From: Acidobacteriota bacterium
Lineage (GTDB): Bacteria; Acidobacteriota; Terriglobia; Terriglobales; Acidobacteriaceae
Direction of reading: 5' to 3'
NCBI GenBank assembly: GCA_028873155.1
Contig: JAGWML010000187.1
Span: 1 to 5,929 of the forward strand
DNA length: 5,929 bases
The first letter of the stretch is position 1, and the number at the start of each line of letters is the position of its first letter. The translations under genes were made by a program, and so were the position numbers. Positions 1 through 5,929 of the stretch are shown piece after piece. The notes beneath the pieces were generated by a model, which worked only from the letters and a program-made list of their open reading frames with translations, made no database searches and was not told the DNA's origin.

Positions 1-591
1 GCTCTCCGCGCGCTGTGCCACAGCCAGCTTGTTGTCCGCCGCCTGCAGTCCGTAATACAGCCCCGTCACCGCCGCCACCAGCCCGCGCCGCGCCACCTCA
101 TACTGCGCCGCCGCCAGCGCTGCCGTCGCATCCGCTCGGTTCACCGCAGCCACGCCCGCCAATCCGATGGTTTCGCTCACCGCCGCCTGGCTCACGTACT
201 CGTGAATCGCATTGTTCGCAATGAACAGCGGATTCTGCTGCACCGCCGCCCCGGTACCGGTGCCCAATTGGGTAAACAGTCCATTCGGCTGCGTATACAA
301 CGCCTGGTTGTGAAAGACCACGCTCGGAAGCAGCCCTGCCCTCGCATTCAGCCGGTCCAGCCCGCTCGCCTTGCTCTCCGCCAGCGCCGCCGCATACGTC
401 GGCTCATTTGTCTGCGCCCGCTGGATCGCCTCATCGAGCGTGATCGGCACCGCCGGAGTCACCGTCTGAGTCGCGCTCGTCTGCGCTTCCGCAGGGCACA
501 CCCACGCCAGCAGACTCATCCAGCAGCAGCCCACCGCCGCAAAAGCCCGCATGGATTGCAGCCACTTGTTACCTGAAATCGGGGACCTCAT
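1..591 (-). CDS. TolC-family outer-membrane efflux protein, N-terminal part (3' end outside window)
   Basis: The minus-strand frame is open from the ATG at 591 to the left edge, giving 197 residues of a family usually about 420-500 long. Residues 1-36 look like a signal peptide: K9 and R15, a hydrophobic stretch 16-33, then an Ala-Glu-Ala cleavage site before Gln37. The mature start carries the usual first-helix pattern of outer-membrane efflux proteins, L52-D53-E54-A55-I56 followed by N62-x-P64, and then A85-G-L-L-P-S90 where the helix approaches the beta barrel. A long Ala-rich helical stretch follows (about 125-197). Such proteins form the trimeric outer-membrane channel of tripartite pumps, so pump partners may lie just left of the window. 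An in-frame ATG at 606 (five codons upstream, with AAGG about 10 bases before it) is an alternative start; M14 at 552 is less likely because it shortens the positive N-region. Alanine codons are nearly all GCG. Confidence 0.87.
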   Translation of the reverse strand, partial: MRSPISGNKWLQSMRAFAAVGCCWMSLLAWVCPAEAQTSATQTVTPAVPITLDEAIQRAQTNEPTYAAALAESKASGLDRLNARAGLLPSVVFHNQALYTQPNGLFTQLGTGTGAAVQQNPLFIANNAIHEYVSQAAVSETIGLAGVAAVNRADATAALAAAQYEVARRGLVAAVTGLYYGLQAADNKLAVAQRAES

Positions 592-718
592 AGACACCAC
601 AAGCATACGATGGCAACCTTAATTTCACCTGAGCCTGAGTTTAAGTTTGCTTCACCATCGGCCGTTCGCCCCCACAACGCTCGCCCGCTCACCGCACTGC
701 GCTTAAGATGATTGCTGC
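592..718. promoter_or_regulatory. Divergent intergenic region between the TolC-family gene and the aldo/keto reductase gene
   Basis: These 127 bp must hold the start signals of two divergently transcribed genes. The left part (about 600-660) is richer in A and T than its surroundings and contains a direct CCTGAG-CCTGAG doublet at 628-639. I see no convincing -35/-10 pair on either strand, so promoters are inferred from position only. Confidence 0.35.
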
Positions 719-1705
719 ATGGAAACCACCACCATCGCCGGCACGCAAGTCTCCCGCATTGGCCTCGGCACCTGGGCCATCGGCGGGCTGGAGTGGGGCG
801 TCGTTCCCGATGAAGCCGCCATCGCCACCTGCCTCGCCGCCCTCGATCACGGCATCAACCTCATCGACACTGCCCCCATCTACGGCCACGGCCGCAGCGA
901 AGAGATCATCGGCCGCGCCATCCGCGCTCATGGCCGCCGCTCCGACTTCTACATCGCCACCAAGGCTGGCCTCGAGTGGAACGAGCGCGGCGTCTTCGCC
1001 AACTCCACCCTGACCCGCCTGCGCCGCGAACTGGAAGACAGCCTGCGCCGCCTCGGCACCGACGTCATCGATCTCTACCAGGTCCACTGGCCCGACCCGC
1101 TCACGCCCATCGATGATGTCGCCAGCCTCTTCGCCGAATTTCTCCGCGAGGGCAAGGTCCGCGCCGTCGGTGTCAGCAACTTCTCCATCGCGCAAATGGA
1201 GGCCTTCCGCGCCATCGTCCCGCTCGCCTCCAACCAGCCGCCCTACAACCTCTTTGAACGTGAGATCGACCGCAAAATTCTCCCCTGGTGTTTCAACAAC
1301 CACGTCGCCGTGCTCACTTACAGCTCGCTCTGCCGCAGCCTGCTCGCTGGCCGCGTTCATCGCGGCATGGTCTTCGACCCCGGCGACATCCGCACCGCCG
1401 ACCCCAAGTTCCAGCCGCCCCGCTTCACCCAATACATCACCGCCGTCGAGCGCCTCGCCGCCTTCGCCCGCCATCGTTACGGCAAATCAGTCCTCGAGCT
1501 CGCCGTCCGCTGGGTCCTCGACCGCCCCGGCGTCTCCGTCGCGCTCTGGGGAGCCAAGCGCCCCGACCAGCTCCACGCCGTCGCGGGCGTCTTCGGCTGG
1601 AGCCTCGATCTCGACGCCATGATCGAGATCGACCGCATCCTCGCCGGCTCCGTCACTGACCCCATCGGTCCCGAATATTTAACTCCTAAACTCCGCGTAA
1701 CATAA
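719..1705 (+). CDS. Aldo/keto reductase (NAD(P)H-dependent oxidoreductase)
   Basis: The 328-residue product has the full aldo/keto reductase TIM-barrel pattern and the usual length. The catalytic tetrad is visible: Asp50 and Tyr55 in the I-D-T-A-P-x-Y segment, Lys82 in A-T-K, and His123 in Q-V-H-W-P. Other family marks are the opening G-L-G-T-W (16-20), V-G-V-S-N-F (150-155), the N172-Q173 substrate/cofactor segment, T200-Y201-S202-S203, and a C-terminal G-A-K-R (278-281) followed by D-Q-L, where the 2'-phosphate of NADP(H) is usually bound. Enzymes of this family reduce aldehydes and ketones in the cytoplasm; the substrate cannot be read from sequence. It most resembles the bacterial YajO/IolS/GSP69-type group. 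The ATG at 719 gives a normal N-terminus; the Shine-Dalgarno sequence is weak (AAGA about 10 bases upstream). Third positions strongly favour C. The next gene starts 52 bp downstream. Confidence 0.94.
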   Translation: METTTIAGTQVSRIGLGTWAIGGLEWGVVPDEAAIATCLAALDHGINLIDTAPIYGHGRSEEIIGRAIRAHGRRSDFYIATKAGLEWNERGVFANSTLTRLRRELEDSLRRLGTDVIDLYQVHWPDPLTPIDDVASLFAEFLREGKVRAVGVSNFSIAQMEAFRAIVPLASNQPPYNLFEREIDRKILPWCFNNHVAVLTYSSLCRSLLAGRVHRGMVFDPGDIRTADPKFQPPRFTQYITAVERLAAFARHRYGKSVLELAVRWVLDRPGVSVALWGAKRPDQLHAVAGVFGWSLDLDAMIEIDRILAGSVTDPIGPEYLTPKLRVT

Positions 1706-1757
1706 ATTGCTTCACTCATCCCGCTCTCGCCTCCTCCTTCTGCGATACTGGTAAGTC

Positions 1758-2309
1758 ATGCCGATCGCCGACCTGCAAGAAGCCGCACAAAAGATTGCTG
1801 GATTCCTGGCCACATTGAACAAGCTTGGTGGTCTGCGCCTCAAATACCGCATCACCGCCGGCGACGGCGCGCGCGACCCCGAAGGCCTGGAAGCGCGCCA
1901 GATCTACGTCGAGATCAGCGGGTCCGACACTCCTCTTCTCACCCAGCACAATGGCGAGCTCCTCCGCTCCCTTGAAACCCTCGCCGCCCAGATGCTGCGT
2001 CTCGATCAGCGCGAGCACGATCTCATCAGCTTCGACGCCGGCAACTTCAAAGCCCTGCGCGCGCAGGAGCTGCGCATGGCCGCCGAAGTCGCCGCCGACA
2101 AGGTCATCAAGACGGGCGTTCCCTATGCCTTCCAGCCCATGAACAGCCGCGAGCGCCGCCTGCTCCACATGGCCTTCCGCGACATCGAAGGCGTCGAGAC
2201 CGCCAGCTCCGGCGAGGGCCAGGATCGCTTCCTCGCCGTCTACCCGGCAGGCAAAACCGATCTGCCCGTCGCGCCGCCGACCCGGCCCCGCACCTTCAGC
2301 CGCCGCTAG
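1758..2309 (+). CDS. R3H-domain nucleic-acid-binding protein, KhpB/Jag-like with degenerate KH domain
   Basis: The 183-residue protein has a KH-II-like middle (about 48-83: an I-Y-V-E-I-S strand, then a loop and helix) and a C-terminal R3H domain (about 127-164). The R3H signature is clear: M128-N-S-R-E-R133-x3-H137, then M-A-F-R-D and a strand ending in V161-Y-P. KhpB/Jag proteins bind RNA and influence cell-envelope growth. In many bacteria the gene lies beside yidC and rnpA; here it does not. The N-terminal Jag-N domain of Firmicutes homologues is absent, and residues 1-47 are a short helix plus linker. The KH loop that normally reads Gly-x-x-Gly is Gln63-His-Asn-Gly66, so the first Gly is missing and RNA binding may rest on R3H. 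The tail (167-183) is Pro/Arg-rich and probably disordered. The ATG at 1758 has only a weak GGTAAG before it. The TAG stop lies in a 10-bp palindrome (2303-2312). Confidence 0.88.
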   Translation: MPIADLQEAAQKIAGFLATLNKLGGLRLKYRITAGDGARDPEGLEARQIYVEISGSDTPLLTQHNGELLRSLETLAAQMLRLDQREHDLISFDAGNFKALRAQELRMAAEVAADKVIKTGVPYAFQPMNSRERRLLHMAFRDIEGVETASSGEGQDRFLAVYPAGKTDLPVAPPTRPRTFSRR

Positions 2310-2376
2310 CGGTTCGGCGCGGCGCAAGATTCCGGCTTGCTGTGTGGATCGGCACCCGACCCGGTCGCAGGTCAAC

Positions 2377-2381
2377 GGAGG
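2377..2381 (+). promoter_or_regulatory. Strong Shine-Dalgarno site for the VOC gene
   Basis: GGAGG lies six bases before the ATG at 2388. It decides the start at 2388 and shows that the frame-broken gene keeps an intact translation start. Confidence 0.75.
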
Positions 2382-2387
2382 CCGCCC

Positions 2388-2814
2388 ATGTCTTCTGAGT
2401 CCGCTCTCGCCGCCTGTCCCCTCATCGCCTTCGTCCCCACCACCCAGCCCACCCGCGCGCGCGACTTCTACCAGCGCACGCTCGGCCTGCGCCTCACCGA
2501 GGACACGCCCTTCGCGCTCGTCTTTGATGCCAACGGCGTCATGCTCCGCGTCACCATCGTCCAGCAGCCCACGCCCGCGCCCTTCACCGTCCTTGGCTGG
2601 CAGGTCGCAGACATCGATGAAGCCGTCGCATCTCTCACTCGCGCGGGCGTCGTGTTCCTCCGCTACCCCGGCATGAACGACTCCGGCCCATCCCCCGGTC
2701 TGGATCTCACCCGCAGGCGCCCGCATCGCTTGGTTCCACGACCCCGACCGCAACGTCCTCAGCCTGACGCAGTTTCCCGCCGCGCCATCCCAGCCAGGCG
2801 CAGTGTCATCTTGA
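2388..2814 (+). pseudogene. VOC/glyoxalase-fold protein gene interrupted by a +1 frameshift
   Basis: From the ATG at 2388 the frame encodes a clear VOC (glyoxalase/bleomycin-resistance fold) N-terminal half: a first strand (L12-I-A-F), a helix with R23-A-R-D-F-Y-Q-R and L32-G-L, then F42-A-L-V-F-D-A-N-G-V-M-L-R, then V68-L-G-W-Q-V-A-D-I-D-E-A-V at the second beta-alpha unit. After about residue 100 (near 2690) this frame turns into Arg/Pro-rich nonsense. The family's C-terminal half continues in the +1 frame: V-W-I-S-P-A-G-A-R, then I-A-W-F-H-D-P-D-R-N and V-L-S-L-T-Q-F, ending with TGA at 2812. The two halves join at the five-C run 2692-2696; removing one base restores a 141-residue protein, normal for the family. 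So this is a recent pseudogene, a sequencing error in a homopolymer, or less likely programmed frameshifting. Typical metal-ligand His/Glu residues are not evident, so the reaction is unknown. Confidence 0.82.
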
Positions 2815-2828
2815 GCGTCCGAAGCCGT

Positions 2829-2884
2829 GTGCCCCATCCATGGCGTCTGCGCCGGGTGCCCCGTCCAAGCTCTGCTTGGGCGGG
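2829..2884. repeat. Tandem stem-loop element between convergent genes, possible terminator
   Basis: Fifteen bases after the VOC stop, GTGCCCCATCC (2829-2839) is echoed as GTGCCCCGTCC (2856-2866), 27 bases on. Between them a small hairpin GGCG/CGCC spans 2842-2853. The second copy forms the left arm of a strong hairpin: 2860-2870 pairs with 2874-2884 (11 bp, one G-T wobble at 2864/2880) around a TCT loop. It lies between convergent genes and could stop transcription from the left, but the following bases (ATTCTTT) are only a poor T-tract. The GGGTGCCC lead-in recurs at 4095, which suggests a dispersed repeat family. Confidence 0.6.
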
Positions 2885-2997
2885 AGACGTCATTCTTTCC
2901 CTGCCAAACTCGCCGCCTGCACAAAGTCGAAATCACCCCGCAGCGCAGCCTCAGTTGGCGACGGAGAAAATTCTCGATTCGATTGTCTGGATTCGAC

Positions 2998-4029
<1,032 letters not shown>

Positions 4030-4063
4030 CCTTACTATTCAATCACATGGCGAAGGCGGGTTC

Positions 4064-4075
4064 TGATCCGGATCA
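4064..4075. promoter_or_regulatory. Perfect 12-bp palindrome upstream of the radical SAM gene, candidate operator
   Basis: TGATCCGGATCA reads the same on both strands. It lies 35-46 bases upstream of the radical SAM start codon, where a dimeric regulator could act on that promoter. No second copy was seen in the window, so the operator role is inferred from symmetry and position. Confidence 0.35.
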
Positions 4076-4094
4076 CCGGCGCCAACCCCGCTCA

Positions 4095-4126
4095 GGGTGC
4101 CCGCGGTCCCCCGCCTTCGGGGACCG
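4095..4126. repeat. GC-rich hairpin with GGGTGCCC lead-in, second member of the dispersed element
   Basis: GGGTGCCC (4095-4102) is followed by an 8-bp perfect stem, 4104-4111 with 4119-4126, around a 7-base loop. The same 8-bp lead-in precedes the hairpin at 2860, and both hairpins end in a G-rich right arm followed shortly by GACG. The stem sequences differ, so lead-in and shape are conserved rather than the whole sequence. No T-tract follows on either strand, so it is not an obvious terminator. Confidence 0.5.
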
Positions 4127-4177
4127 GGGACGGAAGCCTCGCCACCGTATCGGAACCCACCAACATCCCCGCAACCG

Positions 4178-4220
4178 AAAAAAGCTAGAGGCTGGCAGCT
4201 AGCGGCTAGAAGCTGCCTCT
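4178..4220 (-). terminator. Hairpin followed by U-tract on the minus strand, candidate intrinsic terminator
   Basis: AGAGGC (4187-4192) pairs with GCCTCT (4215-4220), and AGCT (4197-4200) with AGCT (4211-4214), giving 10 bp with a 4-base bulge; an alternative is GGCAGCT (4194-4200) with AGCTGCC (4211-4217). Read on the minus strand, the hairpin is followed after three bases by six T (4183-4178). That is a fair rho-independent terminator, but no known minus-strand gene ends here. It could block unknown antisense transcription towards the radical SAM gene, or be a by-product of the heptad repeat. Confidence 0.4.
4184..4218. repeat. Five tandem copies of a degenerate 7-bp unit (GCTAGNN)
   Basis: The units are GCTAGAG, GCTGGCA, GCTAGCG, GCTAGAA and GCTGCCT, in register with no gaps. 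Each begins GCT and four of the five have G at position 5. The period of seven is exact across 35 bases. The array lies in non-coding sequence between A6 (4178-4183) and T6 (4243-4248). Confidence 0.65.
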
Positions 4221-4399
4221 CGTCAAGCCCCTGGCGCCAAACTTTTTTCTAACGTGCTGATTCCAATCGCAATTCTCCCCGCGCCTTTTTGCAGTCCAAT
4301 TCACCCAAACGCGCACAATAGAACTATGCCGCAATCCCCGCTCCAACTCGATCCATCCAGCCCCGGTTCGCAATATCGGAAAGGCGCCCGGTCCAAAAT

Positions 4400-4413
4400 G
4401 CCGGATATCCGGC
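4400..4413. repeat. Perfect 14-bp palindrome
   Basis: GCCGGATATCCGGC is fully self-complementary and is followed at once by overlapping CCGGCCGG (4409-4416). It lies about 80 bases before the candidate promoter at 4490. With no loop it is more likely a protein-binding site than an RNA hairpin, but nothing else shows a function. Confidence 0.4.
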
Positions 4414-4489
4414 CGGTTTATCCCACCGGGTTCATACCCCCACATTTCGCTATGTCTTCGCATGTTCGCTTCATCGAGTCATCGCTCTG

Positions 4490-4518
4490 TTGCAAACAAA
4501 CAGCTTAGGGGATAAATA
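4490..4518 (+). promoter_or_regulatory. Candidate sigma-70-type promoter
   Basis: TTGCAA (4490-4495) and TAAATA (4513-4518) are separated by exactly 17 bases, in the most AT-rich patch of the window. Matches to TTGACA/TATAAT are only four and three of six. If active it would give the receiver-like gene at 5017 a leader of nearly 500 bases, covering the inverted repeats at 4582-4809. Confidence 0.3.
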
Positions 4519-4581
4519 AATACCCACCCCCCCTCCGGCATTTTTCTTTTCCATAGAATGCGTGCACTTTTTACGTCGAAG

Positions 4582-4637
4582 AGTTCCGGCTCAATGAGTC
4601 CGAATGAACGGCTGCCGAACTGTCCATGCACGTGCAT
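4582..4637 (+). repeat. Bulged inverted repeat followed by a perfect 12-bp palindrome
   Basis: AGTTC (4582-4586) and GGC (4588-4590) pair with GCC (4614-4616) and GAACT (4617-4621), an 8-bp stem with one bulged C at 4587 and a 23-base loop. Four bases after the stem comes the perfect palindrome ATGCACGTGCAT (4626-4637). Either could be a regulatory RNA structure or a DNA-binding site. Confidence 0.4.
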
Positions 4638-4764
4638 CGTGGATGTCCGCCTCCAGCGACCAGCGGTTGACCGATACGTGACCTAAGTACTCTGGCGCGT
4701 CTCAAAGTCGTAACTCTTTGCCAGGTACCGCGTGTACCATGAACCCGTATCAGCTTTGTTACCA

Positions 4765-4809
4765 GTCAGAACCGGCTTCCGCAGGGCAGCAGAAGAGACT
4801 TGTTCTGAC
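4765..4809 (+). repeat. Inverted repeat, 8-bp arms with inner pairing
   Basis: GTCAGAAC (4765-4772) is the exact reverse complement of GTTCTGAC (4802-4809). Inside, CTTC (4776-4779) can pair with GAAG (4792-4795), giving a possible branched hairpin of 45 bases. It lies about 210 bases upstream of the receiver-like gene. No transposase or target duplication accompanies it. Confidence 0.4.
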
Positions 4810-4901
4810 CGTTGCCAATGTCTCCTTGTCCCCGTGGCCAGGTTGGAAAATCAGGACGAGCGCGTTCATTCCGGCCCTTCCCATCTGCAAGGACGTCTCC
4901 C

Positions 4902-5048
4902 ATGGCGCAGTTTTTCGGCCCCTGGGTTCAATCGCTTCAGGAAGCTCTCAAGGCATGGGACCTGAAAGGTAATCGATTCGCACCGTACGCAACTGCCCGC
5001 ACGAGGAAGCCTGACTATGGCCGCCAATTTGCATTTCGCAGTGCCTGA
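4902..5048 (+). CDS. Possible small ORF of 48 residues overlapping the next gene start
   Basis: I do not recognise this product. The ATG at 4902 has AAGGA eight bases upstream, a plausible ribosome binding site. The first 20 residues look like a short amphipathic helix (F-F-G-P-W-V-Q-S-L-Q-E-A-L-K-A-W); the rest is basic and low in hydrophobic residues. The frame runs 32 bases into the receiver-like gene in another frame, which would permit translational coupling. Codon use is not clearly biased. It may equally be a chance frame. Confidence 0.22.
   Translation: MAQFFGPWVQSLQEALKAWDLKGNRFAPYATARTRKPDYGRQFAFRSA
5003..5009 (+). promoter_or_regulatory. Ribosome binding site of the receiver-like gene
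   Basis: GAGGAAG ends seven bases before the ATG at 5017. With an in-frame stop at 4963-4965 and no in-frame ATG between, it fixes the start at 5017. Confidence 0.65.
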
Positions 5049-5929
5049 GCCGGAGATGCCAACCGGCTCAACCGAGTCGAAGCGGATGTCCGTCGCCATC
5101 ATCGGCCCGGATGAGGCGAGCCGCAAGGTGGTGTGGAAGGCAGTCGCCCAATCCCAGGCGAACGATGTTCAGGAGATGTTGAATTATCCCGCCAGCTACG
5201 TGGATCTCACCGCGCTGCTGGAACAGAACTTCGACGTCCTCATGATCGATGTCGAAAGCGATCCAGCCACTGCGCTGCAGCTGATCTGGAAGATCAAGAC
5301 CCTCTCCGCTTCCAACGTGATCGCTTACGCCAAACAGGACGACCCGCAACTCTCCGCGCTTTGCCTGGATGCCGGCGCGCAGGATTTTCTGCCTCTGCCG
5401 CAGGAAGCCCCCGCATCGCCTGCCGTCACCTCCCCTGCACAGCCTCACCTGGTTCCGCCATCCGCACCGCTCAACACGAGCGCCGCGGCCGCTCCAGTCG
5501 TTGTCGCGGTTCCGTCGCCGGTCACCCCGGCCCCCGAGGTTCCAGCGCCGCCGGCACCGGATGCAAAAGCCTCGGAGGACACAGAGAGGTCCGCAAAATT
5601 TGTCCGCGGAAGCGACGGCCAGTGGCGTCCGCGTCAGTCTCCGGCGCAGCAGGCCGCGCCTCCGCGCCCGGTGCCCATCCCACCACGCATTCAAGCTGCC
5701 CCGGTTCCAGGTACGGCCATTCCGGCAACTCTGCCGGCTGTGCAGAAGCCGCCTGTTCAGCCGCCCGCAAGCCCGGCCGTCCGGGCCGCCGCTCCCGACG
5801 TGGCCGCCGTTCCACCGCCGCAGGAACCGGATATTGAGCATGAGTTGCGGACTCTCTTCCGCAGCATCGAAGAAACCGATCCCGATGCGGTGAAGGCAGG
5901 CGGCATCGCGAAAAAGGCCGCCGCGGCTG
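5017..5929 (+). CDS. Receiver-like (pseudo-receiver) domain protein with Pro/Ala-rich linker, possibly CpaE/TadZ-like (3' end outside window)
   Basis: The frame is open from the ATG at 5017 to the right edge: 304 residues, no stop. Residues 24-128 resemble a CheY-like receiver: a first strand (M24-S-V-A-I-I-G), acidic Asp32-Glu33, a third strand F72-D-V-L-M-I-D78 with Asp at the phosphoacceptor position, a fourth strand V101-I-A-Y-A, and A119-G-A-Q-D-F-L-P-L-P at the end. The conserved Thr/Ser after strand four is Ala and the conserved Lys near the end is Leu127, so phosphorylation signalling is probably lost. Residues 129-271 are a Pro/Ala/Val linker, interrupted by a less repetitive patch at 189-207 (K194-F-V-R-G and Q202-W-R-P-R). 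From about 272 a charged helix begins (I-E-H-E-L-R-T-L-F). A pseudo-receiver is typical of the N-terminus of CpaE/TadZ pilus-localisation ATPases, but the ParA-like domain would lie beyond the edge, so the identity is tentative. Codon third positions are more mixed than in the genes to the left. Confidence 0.82.
   Translation, partial: MAANLHFAVPEPEMPTGSTESKRMSVAIIGPDEASRKVVWKAVAQSQANDVQEMLNYPASYVDLTALLEQNFDVLMIDVESDPATALQLIWKIKTLSASNVIAYAKQDDPQLSALCLDAGAQDFLPLPQEAPASPAVTSPAQPHLVPPSAPLNTSAAAAPVVVAVPSPVTPAPEVPAPPAPDAKASEDTERSAKFVRGSDGQWRPRQSPAQQAAPPRPVPIPPRIQAAPVPGTAIPATLPAVQKPPVQPPASPAVRAAAPDVAAVPPPQEPDIEHELRTLFRSIEETDPDAVKAGGIAKKAAAA

Larger units (their letters stand above)
4030..5016. other. 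987-bp stretch with no convincing protein gene, rich in palindromes and hairpins
   Basis: This is the spacer between the divergent radical SAM and receiver-like genes. Frames of 70-87 codons exist on both strands but none shows a recognisable domain, consistent codon use or a good ribosome binding site, apart from a weak case at 4902. What it does hold is listed separately: perfect palindromes (4064, 4400, 4626), a GC-rich hairpin (4104), a heptad-repeat hairpin (4184), a possible promoter (4490) and longer inverted repeats (4582, 4765). A shorter one, GGTAC/GTACC, lies at 4724-4738. Base composition is less GC-rich than the genes, most clearly at 4485-4580. Confidence 0.7.

Noticed and set aside
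689..1474. A 261-codon open frame on the minus strand within the aldo/keto reductase gene
   Set aside because: The product is a Gly/Ala/Asp/Val-rich low-complexity mirror of a gene with a full catalytic tetrad on the plus strand.
1706..1757. TTGCTTCAC shared between this gap and the TolC/reductase spacer near 648
   Set aside because: Nine shared bases without further similarity or symmetry are within chance for two short AT-richer gaps.
4206..4508. Two opposing frames of about 85 codons (4206-4463 minus and 4254-4508 plus)
   Set aside because: They overlap each other, show no domain, codon bias or ribosome binding site, and one runs into the heptad-repeat hairpin.
4523..4536. C-rich run (G-rich on the minus strand), considered as a G-quadruplex
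   Set aside because: Only three G-tracts of useful length are available, and one has just two bases.
4558..4686. A 42-residue frame with a Cys-Pro-Cys-Thr-Cys stretch, considered as a peptide substrate for the radical SAM enzyme
   Set aside because: There is no ribosome binding site, it lies on the opposite strand and over 500 bases from the enzyme gene, and it overlaps the palindrome and stem that explain its sequence.
4921..4945. GGGTTCAATC, resembling a tRNA T-loop
   Set aside because: The flanking bases do not form a 5-bp T-stem, and no D-arm, anticodon arm or acceptor stem can be built upstream.
5068..5841. Long frames on both strands (257 codons minus; 234 codons plus at 5133-5837) inside the receiver-like gene
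   Set aside because: They are Arg/Gly/Ser-rich shadows of the Pro/Ala linker; the frame from 5017 has the ribosome binding site and the domain.

Overview
This is a GC-rich bacterial chromosomal window with moderately spaced genes. Gene content and style fit an acidobacterium of the Terriglobia type: a TolC-family efflux protein, an R3H-domain protein of the KhpB/Jag type, a small VOC protein, a SPASM-like radical SAM enzyme, and a receiver-like protein with a long Pro/Ala linker. This assignment is inference from protein flavour and base composition, with no marker gene to settle it.

Layout. Positions 1-591 (minus) hold the N-terminal 197 residues of a TolC-family outer-membrane efflux protein that runs off the left edge. 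A 127-bp divergent spacer separates it from a plus-strand run of three genes: an aldo/keto reductase (719-1705), an R3H/KH nucleic-acid-binding protein (1758-2309) and a VOC/glyoxalase-fold gene (2388-2814) broken by a +1 frameshift at a run of five C. The gaps are 52 and 78 bp, so the three could be co-transcribed, although their functions are unrelated. The VOC gene converges on a minus-strand radical SAM gene (2998-4029). The 183-bp gap between them carries a strong stem-loop.

Positions 4030-5016 form a 987-bp stretch without a convincing protein gene, unusually structured for its length. It contains three perfect palindromes of 12-14 bp, a GC-rich hairpin sharing an 8-bp leader with the one at 2854, five tandem copies of a degenerate 7-bp unit that fold into a hairpin between A6 and T6 tracts, a possible promoter, and several further inverted repeats. 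A 48-codon ORF with a reasonable ribosome binding site lies at its right end. From 5017 to the right edge is the first 304 residues of a protein with an N-terminal pseudo-receiver domain and a Pro/Ala-rich linker. It could be a CpaE/TadZ-like Flp-pilus localisation ATPase or another receiver-linker protein; the deciding C-terminal domain is outside the window.

From 1 to about 4030 the plus strand is C-rich at codon third positions whatever the gene direction: plus genes favour GCC, minus genes GCG. To the right of about 4200 this weakens. The long intergenic stretch may therefore mark a junction between two chromosome neighbourhoods. I see no CRISPR array, rRNA, tRNA, transposase or recognisable complete defence system. 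No single undescribed system stands out. The most checkable oddities are the VOC frameshift, the heptad-repeat hairpin and the structured region upstream of the receiver-like gene.
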